Assembly: GCA_946902985.2 (NCBI GenBank)
Contig: OX336397.1
Location: forward strand, 192,886,813 to 192,950,812
Length of the DNA stretch: 64,000 nucleotides
Origin: Meconema thalassinum
Taxonomy: Eukaryota; Arthropoda; Insecta; Orthoptera; Tettigoniidae
Reading direction: 5' to 3'
Part shown: piece by piece, positions 19,438-31,226 of the stretch
How positions within the stretch are numbered: the first letter of the stretch is position 1
Layout: each line of letters opens with the position of its first letter
Translations under genes and position numbers: made by a program
Notes under the pieces: generated by a model
What the model was told of the DNA's origin: nothing
The model's database searches: none
Seen by the model: the letters and a program-made list of their open reading frames with translations, nothing else

Positions 19438-19997
19438 GGAAGGGCAGATAAAGTCACTGTCTCCCCCCTTTATATGACAACCATTATCAAATTACAGTAT
19501 AATTGGGTTTTGTGAGGGGTTAACGAAAATAAAACACACACGAGGTTAATTGCCGGTGAGGGATTGAAGAAATAAGACTAGAGAAAACCATAATCAGGAT
19601 GGCTGCTGTCAGCACCGTGATTCGAAATACAGTCACGAATTTCTGGGATTGTACCCAAATTAAGGCCACAGCAGGCTCCTACCAAAATCCTAGACTCAAT
19701 TAAAAATTCACACTCAAGAACAGCCATCATACAGGTTATCAGAAACACCCCAAGTCTCTACAATGAATCAACAACTCAAGAAATATATCTAAAGGAGCAA
19801 AGGATTTATTTCGCACCAATAGATTGTCATCACTATGGTAGATCAGTACAAGAAAAAAAACTCCAGAGTGCACATGATTACTTTCATAAAACTATATTAT
19901 TGCCATCATGTTTGCATTCCCATTGCAGTGCGATGTGCTGACATCTGGCAAATATATTGTGACATACGATTATTTTCAACGTTTTAAAGGGCTGTTT

Positions 19998-20613
19998 GTG
20001 GAAAACCAGGATATTAAATCCTCCGAATAGAAAATCTGCCCTTTCTATTACCTAAAAATTGTAAGTGTCCAGGTCTTATGGTAACACTTTTACATTTAAA
20101 TGAAAACTGAAATCAATTTCAATATGGTCCCGTATTCACTGCGTTGGCCGCTTACATGACAAAGAAAGTAGTATAAATTGAAATCGATGGGAACTTGTCA
20201 TGGTGGTCAACCTGCAGTTATTTTGGCTACCTAATATTGAAAAGGAAATACAAAATTTGAACTGCAGAGTGCACATTATCGCTTCTGTTGAAGGCTTGGT
20301 GACTTTACACATTATTAGTTGGTAGCACTGCTAAAATTGAAAATTGGCTGTACCACATCAGGGTGACCGCTGGTTACCTAAAATTATTTTCCCGTGTTAA
20401 ATTTAACATTTTATTAACACATGTACTTTTATAAGGATGCCATTTATGTTTATTTTCAAAAAATAAAACAAAATGTATGTATGGTAAATACTTTTATTTA
20501 TTAGACTATAGAACGTAAAATACATAACACATAGTCTCTGACGACAATGTATATCTATCACAAATTAAATATCTTACATGTTTCATTGAGCACATTTCAA
20601 AATAATCACAATT
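19998..20613. other. No feature recognised
   Basis: AT-rich sequence upstream of the RTE insertion. There are no ORFs and no repeat matches in the window. Confidence 0.5.
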
Positions 20614-20624
20614 ATTTAGGTATA

Positions 20625-21000
20625 AAACTCCGCCATAGCCGGTCCCAAGCCCGGTTGAGAAAGGAGGAGGGTGAATGGCTGGTTATTGGGCCTCGGTGGG
20701 GACACCAATGCTGAGTAGGTGTCTCTGGTAAATACTGAGAAATGCCCTAGTTGGTAGGCTCTGCCTAGCAATGCAACCAGCGAAACCCAGCCCGTAAGGG
20801 AGGGGTGAGGGCGAGTTTCCGGCGCCTTAAAACGGGATATGCTCAGATAAGGGGGAACAACCCTGACAGAAAAGTCCAGCAGGCACAGATGCTGTGAGGA
20901 GGCAGCCCCTCCACTGTGCTAGCTCGCGTAGGGGTGAATACCCACGTCGGGTGAAGCTTTTCAAATTCAGAGAACAAACGGAAGAGCCGGACGGATAAAA
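20625..21000 (+). promoter_or_regulatory. RTE 5' leader, structured GC-rich region
   Basis: Starts 'tccgccatagccggtcccaa' followed by 'gcccggttgagaaaggagg', a block I recall at the 5' ends of other RTE elements. A hairpin GACACC/GGTGTC with an 11-nt loop lies at about 20700-20722. RTE and other LINE leaders sometimes fold into HDV-like self-cleaving ribozymes, but I could not build that fold here by hand. It is more GC-rich than its surroundings. Confidence 0.5.
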
Positions 21001-23961
21001 ATGATACGACCCTGCAAGAAAAGGACAATGAAATGGGCTACATGGAATCTAACTTCTCTGACAGGAAAGGAAGTAGAAATAATAAATGAAATGCAGAAAT
21101 ATAAAATTCCTCTGCTGGGGATTAGTGAAACAAAGAAGAAGGGTAGTGGACAATTGGCAATGGAAAAAGGATATACCTTGTGGTATTCCGGTGTGGATAC
21201 AGATCAAAGAGCCAAAGAGGGAGTGGGAGTCATACTAAGTTCTACATTCAACAACCAAGTAAGGCACTGGGAAGCAGTAAATTCCAGGATAATCAGAATG
21301 GACCTCAGCTTACAAGAGGACATCTCGATTATCCAGACATATGCACCCACAGAAGACAGAGGTGAAGCAGAGAAACATGACTTCTACCAAGCCTTGCAGA
21401 CTACAATTAACAGAGCTCAGGATGGGAATAAACATGTCGTTGTCATGGGTGATTGGAATGCACGGATAGGTAATGAGTTTGAGGAAGGATATGGATGTGT
21501 TGGCAAATATGCGGCAGAAGCAGTTAAGAATCGTAATGAAGACAGAATGATTGAGTTTTGCGTAGATAATCTTTTACTTATTGGAAAAACTTTCTTTCCC
21601 CATAAGAAATGTCATCAGATGACATACGTAGCTGAAGGACGAGATGTAACGAGTGCTATAGACTATTTTACATACACAGAGAGTGCAAGATATGCAATCG
21701 ATGATGTACGAGTTTTTAGAAGTGCGGAGATGAGTACTGAACATCATCTATTAGTCATGACTACGCACTTCCGGACACCAAAGCCACAGAGACCCAGAAA
21801 GTACTCCAAGTTAAACATAGATCAACTTAATGATGAAGAAAAGAAGAAGAGATATAGAGACGAGTTGGATCAGAGGCTGCAGGCAGCCAGAGGGAATACG
21901 GACATGAATTCAGCCGAACAAGTCTGGGAAGTACTAAGAGACATCATCAAGAAAACAGCACAAGACATATGTGGGATGACGACAGTAGGAGGCTATCAGA
22001 AGAGAACTAGATGGTCGAATGAAGTGGTGCAGGAGGCAGTAAAGGAGAAGAAAGAAGCATGGAAGAAATATGTACAAAGCAAGAGGAGGGATGACTGGGA
22101 GAAATATGTGGAAGCTAGAAATGTATCGAAACAAATTGTCAGGCAAGCGAAAGAGGATAGTTGGAAATAATTTGGAGATGAAACAGAGAAAAATTCCCAT
22201 GAAAATAAAAGAAGGTTCTGGACATTTGTCAAAGGACTTAGAGGAAAATATGGGAAGAAAGTAAGAAGTATACAAAACAAAGACGGCATACTTAAAACCA
22301 AAGAAGAAGAAGTACTGGAAACTTGGAGAGATTACTATGCAGAGGTGTTCGAAACTGAGAGGGATGAGATAGAGCAAGAGCAACAACTTCAATCAGAAGA
22401 GATGGAGGATGAAGAAGAAGAAGAAGAAGTAATCAGTAGGTATGAAATTGACGAAGCGATAACCAAGTTGAAGAATGGTAAAGCATCGGGTCCGGATGAT
22501 ATAGCTCCTGAATTGATTAAAAAAGGAAGTGATGAATTAAAAGAATGGTTAAGAATGGTGTTTAAAATTTGCTGGAAGGAAGAAACGATACCTGAGGAAT
22601 GGACAAACAACATCATCCCAATCCATAAGAAAGGAATTATAACAGATTGTCGGAACTATCGAGCCATTTGCTTATCATCAGTTGTATTGAAGCTATACAC
22701 GAGAATTGTAGAGAAAAGATTACGGAGACAGGTGGAGCCAGAGCTACAAGAAGAACAAGCAGCATTCCGCCCACATCGGCAAACTCAAGATCAGATTAGT
22801 TGTCTTCGACACCTTATAGAGAGACTAAACAACAGAGGGAAGGAAGCATATCTGGCATTCCTAGACTTTACAGCTGCGTTTGATTCTGTACCTAAAGAGG
22901 AAATATGGAAAGCACTGGAAATTTTACCGATAGGAAGAAAGTTGATCAGAGTAATTCAAAGTGTGTATAAGGTGGTCAAGGGATTAGTGAGATAGGATGG
23001 ACATGAGAGTGAACAATTCAGGATGGACAGAGGAGTGAAACAAGGTGACAGCCTGAGTCTACTCCTCTTCATTATATTCATGAATCAAGTGATCAGTCAA
23101 TGCAGAGCTAGGACAAGGCGAATGAAAATTGAAAACTGGAAAATGAGACCAATGTACCTTCAGTCACTAGTGTATGCGGACGACATAATACTTATTAATA
23201 ATAGTTCAGAAGACCTGCAACAAGCTGTTACAGAGTGGGCAACTTCCCTACAAGACAGAGGACTCACCATTAATATAAATAAGGGTAAGGTGATGAAGAT
23301 AGGAGGAGATAGGGAAGATATGTTGATTGAGTGGCAAGGAAGGACTATGGATCAAGTCCACAGCTTTACATATCTGGGAACAATGCTGACTGAGGATGGA
23401 AGATTCGACGGAGAGGTTAATACTCGGGTAAAGAAGGCAAATAACGTATATTATCAGTTGAGCCAGTGTATTGTGGGAAAGAAGGAAGTTTCGGAGAAAG
23501 CCAAGATTCAAATCTATAAGACAGTATTTTTACCTACACTCACCTATGGAGCTGAGACATGGACTATGCTGGACAAACATGAAAGTAGAGTGACTGCCTC
23601 AGAGACGAAATACCTCGGGAAGATAGTGAATAAAACTAGAAGAGATAGGGTACGAAATATAGCGATTAGAGAAGAATTAAAGGTGGAATCGGTAGTACAT
23701 ACCATCCAGAAGAAAGCTTTACAATGGTATGGACATATCATAAGGATGGATGAAGAAAGGAAACCGAAGCAAGTGTTTGAGGCAAAGCCTGAAGGCACTC
23801 GAAGAAGAGGTCGTCCAAGGAAAGAATGGATCCAATATGTGGGAGAGGTGGCAGAGAAGAAGGGAAGGACTCTGCAGCAAACCAGGAGACTCGCAGGGAA
23901 TAGGAATGAATACAGAAAGTGGCTGGCAGACCCGACGCCGAGAGGCAAAAGGGATAGATGA
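21001..23961 (+). pseudogene. RTE ORF: APE endonuclease plus reverse transcriptase
   Basis: A single frame of 987 codons is interrupted only by TAA at 22168-22170 and TAG at 22993-22995, with no frameshift. The apurinic-type endonuclease comes first: ATWNLTSLTG, ISETKKKGSG, YAPTED, GDWNARIG, AIDYF and a final EHHLL where SDH is usual. The reverse transcriptase follows: NGKASGPDDIAPELIKKG, RNYRAICLSSV, motif A LDFTAAFDS (aspartate at 22864), motif B GVKQGDSLS, and motif C YADD at 23173-23184. A C-terminal region has WYGHIIRMDEERKPKQ and RRRGRPRKEW. All catalytic RT residues remain. The protein would nick target DNA and copy its RNA there. The chosen ATG precedes the endonuclease by about ten residues. 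Confidence 0.93.
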
Positions 23962-23984
23962 AGAAGAGAGAAGATTTAGGTATA

Positions 23985-24991
23985 ATACATGTATTTAATC
24001 ACAGATATTTAGGTGACTTAGAATACGTTTTAATTTCTTATTTCTTCAATGTTTTTATTTTCATTTCCAGCTCATGTTTCTTTATAAACAATTCTTCCTT
24101 TTTTTTTATTTAATGTCATCAACACTTCATCCTTTCTCTTCTTGTTCCGACTCAAACACTATTTCCTTTTCCTTAGCCCTAGCCCCACAAGCGTAACAAA
24201 CCATTTCATCATCAATGTTTATGGCATCTTCTCCACCAGCATCCTGAATTCCATCCCATGCTCATCTCATCGCTATGAGAGTTTCCACTGGAAAAAATAC
24301 CTCCACAAAGGTGTTACCATGAGAAAATATGAGGATGATTTTTATGATCTGCCAAACATCTTTATATTCTTCCAAGCTCTTGAACTGTTTGGTATAAAAA
24401 TGATCCAGGCGAGATTTACTCCTATCAAACTGTTCAAGCTCAGTCTTGTTGACACGGTATATAAAACAACGAAACTGAAGTATGGTTCGATCTGACAAAA
24501 GCGCAGTCACATGGTTGGTGATCCATGCTTTGTGAAATTTTCTGTCATGTGGCTAGTGATTGCTCTCTTGCCCACGTTGCTCAAAGGAATCCGTTTTTTG
24601 CACAGGTTACAAAAAGAATGTTTTGCGTTCTTTGGAACTTCTTCTAACCAAGGCTGAAAATCTGGGTACTTTGACGGTTGCAGCTATTCTGGATTGAATT
24701 TCTATAATCCCCCCATGATCTTCAAAAAATACTAAATACAAAAGTGTAAATTGTTGACGAGTGAATTTTAGGTTACGTAAACCATTGTCGTTGCAGTCTT
24801 TGTTTTATTACTAATTATAGCCAAATAAATTCCATTTACCTGTATGTCTCTTCGCTTATTTAAAAATAAAAAAATCTTTGCAAATGACTTACAGACACAA
24901 GTCGGCAGTACAGGAAGGATGCCTGGGACATAAGTAAACTCAATTCAGATTTTGCGCCATCTGTTCAGTGAATCACGTTACACCACAACTG
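23985..24991. other. No feature recognised
   Basis: AT-rich. Chance ORFs such as 24142-24495 show no recognisable motif. Confidence 0.5.
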
Positions 24992-25201
24992 TACCTTATT
25001 CTAAGTTGAGAGTCAAATGACAACACGCCAGGGCCTCGGAGAAGAGCTCATACCTCTTACCGACGTGAAGTTAAAGCCAGCTTACAATTGATACAGTGTC
25101 TGTAATATTTCGATCGAAGGTAGTGCGCTCGTATAGGGAAGAGCTCTTCTTCGCGGCTCTGGCGTGTTGTTATTACACTCAACTTATAAGGAAGAAGGTA
25201 T
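24992..25201. mobile_element. Fold-back MITE, ~60-bp arms
   Basis: The left arm (24992-25050) and right arm (25136-25200) are inverted copies. Both contain TACCTT at the tip, AAGTTGAG, CAACACGCCAG and AGAAGAGCTC, with small indels. The unique centre is about 85 bp. TA lies at both tips and is compatible with a TA target, but no coding sequence allows a family call. Confidence 0.8.
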
Positions 25202-25735
25202 AAACACCCGAGCCATATTTCTTTCTCGCAAAGCTAATTTTTCTGACTTGGGATATCCTGAAAGGCGAACATCCGAAAAGAAGAAATGGCAGAACGGTCA
25301 AATTACGGTATTTAATCTTAACGGTAATTAATCTTGTATGGAGGATTAATTAATACTGCCAACGATGCATTATTATTATGCCCAATCCTACGACAAGACA
25401 TTTATTTTTAATCCTGCCAAATTTTTCCCCTGTTTATTCTATACAATTTAAATTCCCTGAGTTTTCCAGAAAGCGGTCACCCTGCACTTGCTCAGCTCTT
25501 CACAAAAACAAATCACACAAATATTTTTCCTTAAAAGAGACAAAAAAAAGAAACATACTGCAAACTAAATCCCCAAGGTATCACATATTTTTATAAATAT
25601 TCTGCAGAGCTAGATCATTTGTGGATCAATTAACATTACCTAATATAATTATCTTTGATTAAATGTTTTACAGGCAGTCAACATTATATTTAATAAGTTG
25701 AAATATGTCGTTCATTATGTAACTCTGGCAGCAAA

Positions 25736-25938
25736 TATACAGTTCACGCCACGGTTTTTGGCTGGCGAGTCCTGATTGCAGTCTGCGGGCCTCACGCATG
25801 TGAAATTGATACGTGAGTTTTTAGTTGCGTGGAAGGAAACTCATGCATCAATTGCAAATGCCCGATGCACGCCATCTGTCCTCTGTATGACTGTGCAATC
25901 AGGACTCACCGGCCAAAAATCGTGGCGTGAACTGTGCA
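25736..25938. mobile_element. MITE with ~45-bp TIRs
   Basis: The left arm CAGTTCACGCCACGGTTTTT continues to 'gagtcctgattgca', and the right arm matches it in reverse complement (25889-25933) with about four differences. The total is about 200 bp, without coding capacity. Flanks are AT-rich and the target duplication is not clear. Confidence 0.85.
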
Positions 25939-25940
25939 TA

Positions 25941-27165
25941 TATGTAGATATATATTGATATTATTAGTTCCTTTTGAATTTATGTTAGGTCAAATAAAAC
26001 AACTTAATCTATTAACTGCTAAATGCTATAAAATCAATTGAGTCAGGTTTCCAAACAGACAACCTTCAAATTCCAGTGCATATTGTCCTATCCTACATAA
26101 CCTCCAAATCAGTCTATGGAATGACCTAACTCGTATCATTCCTGCATAGGTTCCGAATTCTTGTTTGAATCCCATGCCCTCTTGCAAATGGATTATGAGA
26201 AGGAAGGAGAAACAATCAAATTTAAACCCCAGGAGTTTGATAATTGAAAAAGTAATATTTATTTTGCATTACACAATGTAGTACAAGAAATACAATTACT
26301 GCATATTATAAAAAGAACCACACTACTGAAACTGCATTCTCGCCCAGGTCTGTTCCATGCAACTTGCTGTTCAACTGGATCTAGTTGACAGATCTGTAAG
26401 AATACAAACATGAAGCTATTAATATAATACATGTGGAATGTAATTTATAAGGCACTAAACATGTAAGAAAATGCACTGTAAATGACCATAGAGGACCATT
26501 GCTATTAGGTCGTTGATTTTACAAAGAGTGTACAAACCATATAGATGGAGGGTAGAAAGCACAACACAAACTCACAACTTCCAGATTTGGCTTCCGTTAC
26601 TCTACCTCTGAGCTTATGTGGAGACAGTTTTGTTTTTTTATGCATTAGCATGTCCAACATAATTGCTCGGAGGCAGGGCTAAGGAAGTTAGAGCAGGATG
26701 TCACAGGTTGTGTCCCACATGTTTTGTACGTTATAACTTTTAGCGTCCACCTATGTGGTTTGCAGACCCACACTCTGTACAACACACAACCTAATAATAG
26801 TTGAAATTTCCTCGCTTGTTTGATGTGTCATCTTTTACAAAATACCTGATATAATGGTATTTGGGCCTTTATCATATAAAATCAGAGAGATAAACATAGC
26901 AGAAAGTTCTGATGCACATAACAAGACTTCAACACACAGTGCAATAGTAAAAAAAAGTAATAACGGTGGGCACAGAAGGTAGAGTATATTGAAAGGCAAG
27001 TCGTTTGTCCCTGACGCATAGAATTACATGGCATCCTTGAAGCATGAGTCAACTTCTATGATCTCAAGAGTAGCTGGTAACAGTTGAGGAGAAGAGAACC
27101 CTTGAAAAAATTTACTAAACTACTGATTCAAATAAGATTTCCCTTATATATCATGAAATAGAGTA
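25941..27165. other. No feature recognised
   Basis: AT-rich, single-copy-looking DNA without notable ORFs. Confidence 0.5.
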
Positions 27166-27169
27166 AGAT

Positions 27170-27290
27170 TCCAGCTGTGCTGGCCCTTATCAACGTGAAT
27201 TATGCACAAGTGCAGTAACCCCAACCCCAACCCCACGCATACGTTACTAATTGTTTTTGTAAAAGTTAAATTTGCCTAGACCAATAATTA
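27170..27290 (+). repeat. Dispersed repeat fragment ('attccagctgtg')
   Basis: Shares 'attccagctgtg' and, about 50-60 nt later, 'ccccacgcatacg...tactaattg' with 32665-32725, 33405-33440 (second half only) and 35410-35490. No promoter or ORF. Nature unknown. Confidence 0.55.
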
Positions 27291-27339
27291 TTAGGTGGTG
27301 GCCCTGTGTTAGTCACATATGCTCCCTTTGTCTTTGTCC

Positions 27340-27860
27340 CAGGCGACAAGAAGTGGAACTACCTACGACGCAAGGAGCTATTAATGAAAGTTAGAAAAGC
27401 CATCTCTAAAATGAAGAATCATAAAGCAACACGCAAGAACGAACGGTAAAGTTTATAAAACTGCCGTAAGACCAAACATGGGCTACTACCAAGGCACATC
27501 AGCAAAAGCTACATACCACTGGAATGCATATGTCACGTTGGGCAGGTGGAGTTAATCTCAAAGATAAAATCCGTAATGAACATGTGTGAGGCAGTTTCAA
27601 AGTAGCGCCTATAACTGAGAAACTTTTAGAGTCCAGGCTAAGGTGGTATGGCCATGTTATGCGAAGACCGGAAAATCATGTAGCGAAGAAGTGCCTTTCC
27701 ATGGCTACACAAAAGAGAGGGAACGGTAGACCTCAAACAACATGGATGACGAATGTCCATACGGACACCGGAGTATTGGGCCTATCTGCTGCTGATGCTT
27801 TACAACGAAATGACTGGCGCCTCAGGATTAAGAAAGCCGACCCCGCGTAACGGGAAAAGG
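27340..27860 (+). pseudogene. LINE 3' tail, C-terminal RT region
   Basis: Traces of a LINE protein C-terminus in shifting frames: GKVYKTAVRPNMGYYQ near 27450, then LRWYGHVMRRPENHV and GRPQTTWM (27640-27750), and the last residues LRIKKADPA at 27850. Several frameshifts and a stop are present. It resembles the tails of the two RTE-like copies in architecture but is a separate lineage. Only the last ~500 bp of the element remain. Confidence 0.8.
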
Positions 27861-27896
27861 CGAGGAAGAAGAAGATTGGAAATAGTCTCTCTAGAC

Positions 27897-28176
27897 CAGT
27901 GGATCTGAACCGGTGGTCCTCGGGAGAAAAGGGTCCACCAGCACGTATAAGAAAAGTGGCCAATAAAAGGGGATTTCGAAAACGATGTCCGATGAACGAG
28001 AATCGACCGAATGTATTTGCGGCGATGACTATCAGGTTTTGAATTGAAATATCTTTAAAATAAGTGTTATTGAGAAGAGTTACAACTGATAAGGTGTATT
28101 GGGTGAAGGGGTGGTCCGTACATGATTCAATTTCAGGCTGAGTGGTCCGCACACTTCTAAGGGTTCAGAACCACTG
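27897..28176. mobile_element. hAT-type MITE with perfect 8-bp TSD
   Basis: The inverted ends CAGTGGATCTGAACC and (complement of the right end) CAGTGGTTCTGAACCC are the classical hAT terminus. Both sides carry CTCTAGAC (27889-27896 and 28177-28184), an exact 8-bp target duplication, diagnostic for hAT. The element is 280 bp with no transposase, so it must have been moved by an autonomous hAT elsewhere. Confidence 0.95.
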
Positions 28177-28407
28177 CTCTAGACCAAGAATTACTAAATA
28201 GCTCACGCGCTTGATGAACATGGCAGTAGTCGTTTAATCAGCAAGAGGTAAACATCCATATTGACGTAATTTAACATATTTTTCCATTGCACTAGTATAT
28301 ATTTCGTATGGCATGAAGATGCAATATACAATTATTTACATTCTACAGTATTTACAGTACAAATACATACAGATTGAGACCTTGATCTGCAAGTAGCTTC
28401 AGTTTTG

Positions 28408-29451
28408 TTAGAGCTGGATATCTAATTTCTCTAACCATTCTAAAGCTTCATCACTAGCTTGATGAATCTCCTTCATTTGACCATTGAACCTTCGGAGAGG
28501 GCAATCCATAGCGATGCGACTGATGGTCTGAGGCACATCTGCACAGTTGCAGAAAGGATTCTCGGCAATTTTCCATTTGTGCTTCCAGAACTGACACCTA
28601 CCGTGTTGAGTTCTTACACGGTTCAGCGACGTCCATATTTTCCTGGGAAGGTCGAAGCCAGGGGGCTGCTTAACTGGATCCGAGATAAGACCTAATCTGT
28701 CAGGATTTGAAGTCAGCCACTCATTGCGCCAAGCTTCATTCACTTGAAACTGCTCTTGGACCAACTTCCTTCCTTGTCTCCAAGAAGGATTCCGGGATTT
28801 CAGCCTGTGATCTTTAGGTGAGCAGTCTAGATGAATTGGCAGAAGAGGGTTGTCACAACATTTAAGCCATTCTCTCTTCAGTGCCATTTGTCTTCGAAGA
28901 TGAGGAGGCGGGATGTTGGAGAGTACTGGTAACCATTCCCAAGGTGTAGATTGGATGGTTCCTGATACAGTCCTCATTGTGTCGTTCAGCTGTACGTCTA
29001 TCTTCTTTGCATGGGCGCTGTTAAGCCATACTGGGCAGCAATATTCTGCTACTGGATACACTAGGGCAAGTGCTGAAGTTCTGAGGGTGGATGCTGTTGG
29101 GCCCCAGCCCGTTCCTGTGAGTTTGTGCAGGATGTTGTTGCGGGCTTTGATCTTAGCAGATGTTTTGCCTAGATGTTCACTGTAAGTCAAGGATCGATCC
29201 ATGATGTCGCCTAAATATTTAGGATGAGGATTGAATTTCAGTAGATGACCGTGGTATTGAACCCTAGGAATGTAGTTGGCTTGTTTGTTGCTCAGATGAA
29301 AGCAGCTGACCTCTGTTTTTGCTATATTTGGTTTTAGTCTCCAGGTTTTTAAGAACTTGTCGAGTCTGCAGAGATCTTCCGTAAGTACGGTTTCTGCTGT
29401 TGCAAAGTCGTTGGACTGAGCTGCACTAGTGATAATGGACCGTAATTTCAA
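28408..29451 (-). pseudogene. Jockey/CR1-like LINE, 5'-truncated RT C-terminus
   Basis: 347 uninterrupted codons. The frame begins just after where the catalytic YADD should be: TVLTEDLCRLDKFLKTWRLK, then PNIAKTEVSCFHL (the NxxKT motif), YLGDIMDRSLTYSEH, ALALVYPVAEYCCPVW, and a cysteine-rich end (CQFW...FCNCADV...MDC) typical of Jockey-superclade LINEs. The endonuclease and most of the RT palm are missing. Because the remaining frame is intact, the insertion may be fairly recent, but the truncation makes it inactive. The ATG is simply the first one in the surviving frame. Confidence 0.88.
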
Positions 29452-29873
29452 TCGTAACCGTTCCCTAGAAAGGTATGAAAATGACGCAATACGAGGCAGT
29501 GCAACCCATGCGCATCTTCTGCCCCGCCCTGTGCAATCAGTAAATTTCGTCCATAAATTCGTCTAACCTAGTAGCGACCAATGGTTTTACCCCACCCAAC
29601 TTTAGTACAAAGAGGAATTTTCGTCTAACCCGGCAACAGGGCAGTGTGGTAAAGTTGGCAGTATTGCCTGACTCAAGCCTTATCCAACATGGCAACCTGT
29701 TATACAGTCAGTTTATTACTGCAGAGTTAAAATGTTCATACCTTCCTGATTGAAGTGTGAATGTGGCGTTTCCTACAAACAGTTAGCCTTTGTTATAGTT
29801 AAGGGTAACAGTTCAGGAGTGGTGAACGAGCTACAAAACTACTTAAATTAGCCAAAATACCCTTTGTAATAAA

Positions 29874-30104
29874 ACAATAATAATGTTGATGATTTACGTG
29901 CCTTTCAACTACCCTGGCTTTCAGAAACGCAGGGATGCCGGAATTTTGCCCCGAAGGGTATCATTAACGTGCCAGTAAATCTACTGACATGGCTCCCTCG
30001 TGTTTGCGCACCCTCAAATGCCAACTGACTGTGCCAGGATACGAATTGCAACCTAGGGCCCAGCAAGTGAGAACGTTACCCCTGAGCCACGCAGCCAGTT
30101 CCCA
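29874..30104 (-). mobile_element. SINE-B copy with 11-bp target duplication
   Basis: Flanked by TTTGTAATAAA at 29863-29873 and 30105-30115. A complete minus-strand SINE-B from the AAT-rich tail to 'ctgagccacgcagccagt'. Confidence 0.92.
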
Positions 30105-30854
30105 TTTGTAATAAACGAAATTTATTAATCTCATGTAAGGTAACTGTACCGGTTTTCGTCACTGAGCCAGTCGTCGTCACTCTCGTATATAAGTACAAAT
30201 AATAAGCATGTCAACGGGTCTTTCTCAACGCACGAAGTCTTACGAGATTCGCCATACCTTCGTTGCCCATAAGGAACAACTTTGGGAAATCATGCGTGCG
30301 ATGTAATAGGCGATTCCCAGCGTCAAACATCTTGTGTGAGTTGAGCTGTCTTGACGCAGCGTATTGCTTCTCGCATGTGCTAACCAGGCACGCCAGTTAA
30401 TTATGTGCGTACGTGTTACATTCCGACATTTTAAAATGTTACAAGTGTGTGATATAGTGGGTAATTGTTTCTGTAACATAATGCGATTTCCTATTTCATG
30501 CTCACGTTCCTAATTTGGTTAGAAATGCTGGTGACATACACTGGATTTAAAAACACGCACTTTACCAAAACCCGTCATTTGTGACGAAAATTGGCACATT
30601 GTCATATCTCCTTGTAAGATCTAACTAACAGCGGCAATATACTTATAATGTAGTTCTGAAGTGTCCGGCATTAACTAAATTGTCGTTTGATCATCGTGTC
30701 CAATAGTCGTCATAGCTGACGATCTTTAGAGCACATGCGTGACTAACACTAGTGCATGATATTGTTAATGTTTGCGTTAACGTTTTAGAACCAATAAACA
30801 TTTACAGTGTGCTGATATTATGTAGATCTGTCTCTGTGACGGCCGTAGGCCTAC

Positions 30855-31078
30855 GCTGGTGTGGTGGTTCAGAGGTAACGATCTCGCCTGCTCTTGCAGG
30901 ATCGAATCCTGGTGCTGTCATCTGGAATTTGAGGGTGCACAAATGCGAGGGAGCCGTGTCGAAGATTTACTGGCACGTTATAGATCACCCTTCGGGGCAA
31001 AATTCTGGTACCCCGGGGTCTCTAAAGGCCGCAGTAGTTGGGGACGTATAACAACATTATTATTATTATTATTATCAT
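30855..31078 (+). mobile_element. SINE-B copy
   Basis: The head 'tggtgtggtggttcagaggt' and B-box variant GGATCGAATCC are followed by the SINE-B body and an ATT-repeat tail (about 31057-31075). The flanks share 'taggcct' but no clean duplication is visible. Confidence 0.85.
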
Positions 31079-31226
31079 CATCAGTAGGTCTAGGCCTAGG
31101 GTTTTTAGGTGAGCTAAAAGGGATTCTTTTCAAGTTGAGATGAAAAATATATTCTAAGACTAAATATTTGCTTTCAAGTAATATCTCGAAACGCACATTT
31201 CTCAATTAGCCTACGATATTCAGCAA

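Larger units (their letters stand above)
17360..19997 (+). repeat. Right arm of inverted duplication
   Basis: Inverted partner of 1-4535. It keeps uninterrupted versions of the sites into which the left arm's two insertions went: around 19925 for the 75-1593 element and around 19395 for the Helentron-like element. It also has 17776-19140, which the left arm lacks. The outer end stops at 19997, next to unrelated sequence. Confidence 0.8.
20625..23973 (+). mobile_element. RTE-type LINE, near full length, with TSDs
   Basis: An 11-bp direct repeat, ATTTAGGTATA (20614-20624 and 23974-23984), extends to 14 of 15 matches and brackets the element. Inside are a ~370-bp leader and one long coding frame that ends 11 bases before the right repeat. 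The 3' end is a short purine-rich stretch (gatgaagaagagagaag) rather than a long poly-A, as in RTE elements. The length of about 3.35 kb fits a complete RTE. It belongs to the group related to BovB and the host gene called craniofacial development protein 2. Clade placement is by motif impression. Confidence 0.9.

Noticed and set aside
22345..22995. Separate gene in the middle of the RTE frame
   Set aside because: It is in the same frame as the ORFs on both sides and carries continuous RT motifs. Only stop codons separate them.
24142..24495. 117-codon ORF as a gene
   Set aside because: Composition is that of AT-rich non-coding DNA and no domain is recognisable.
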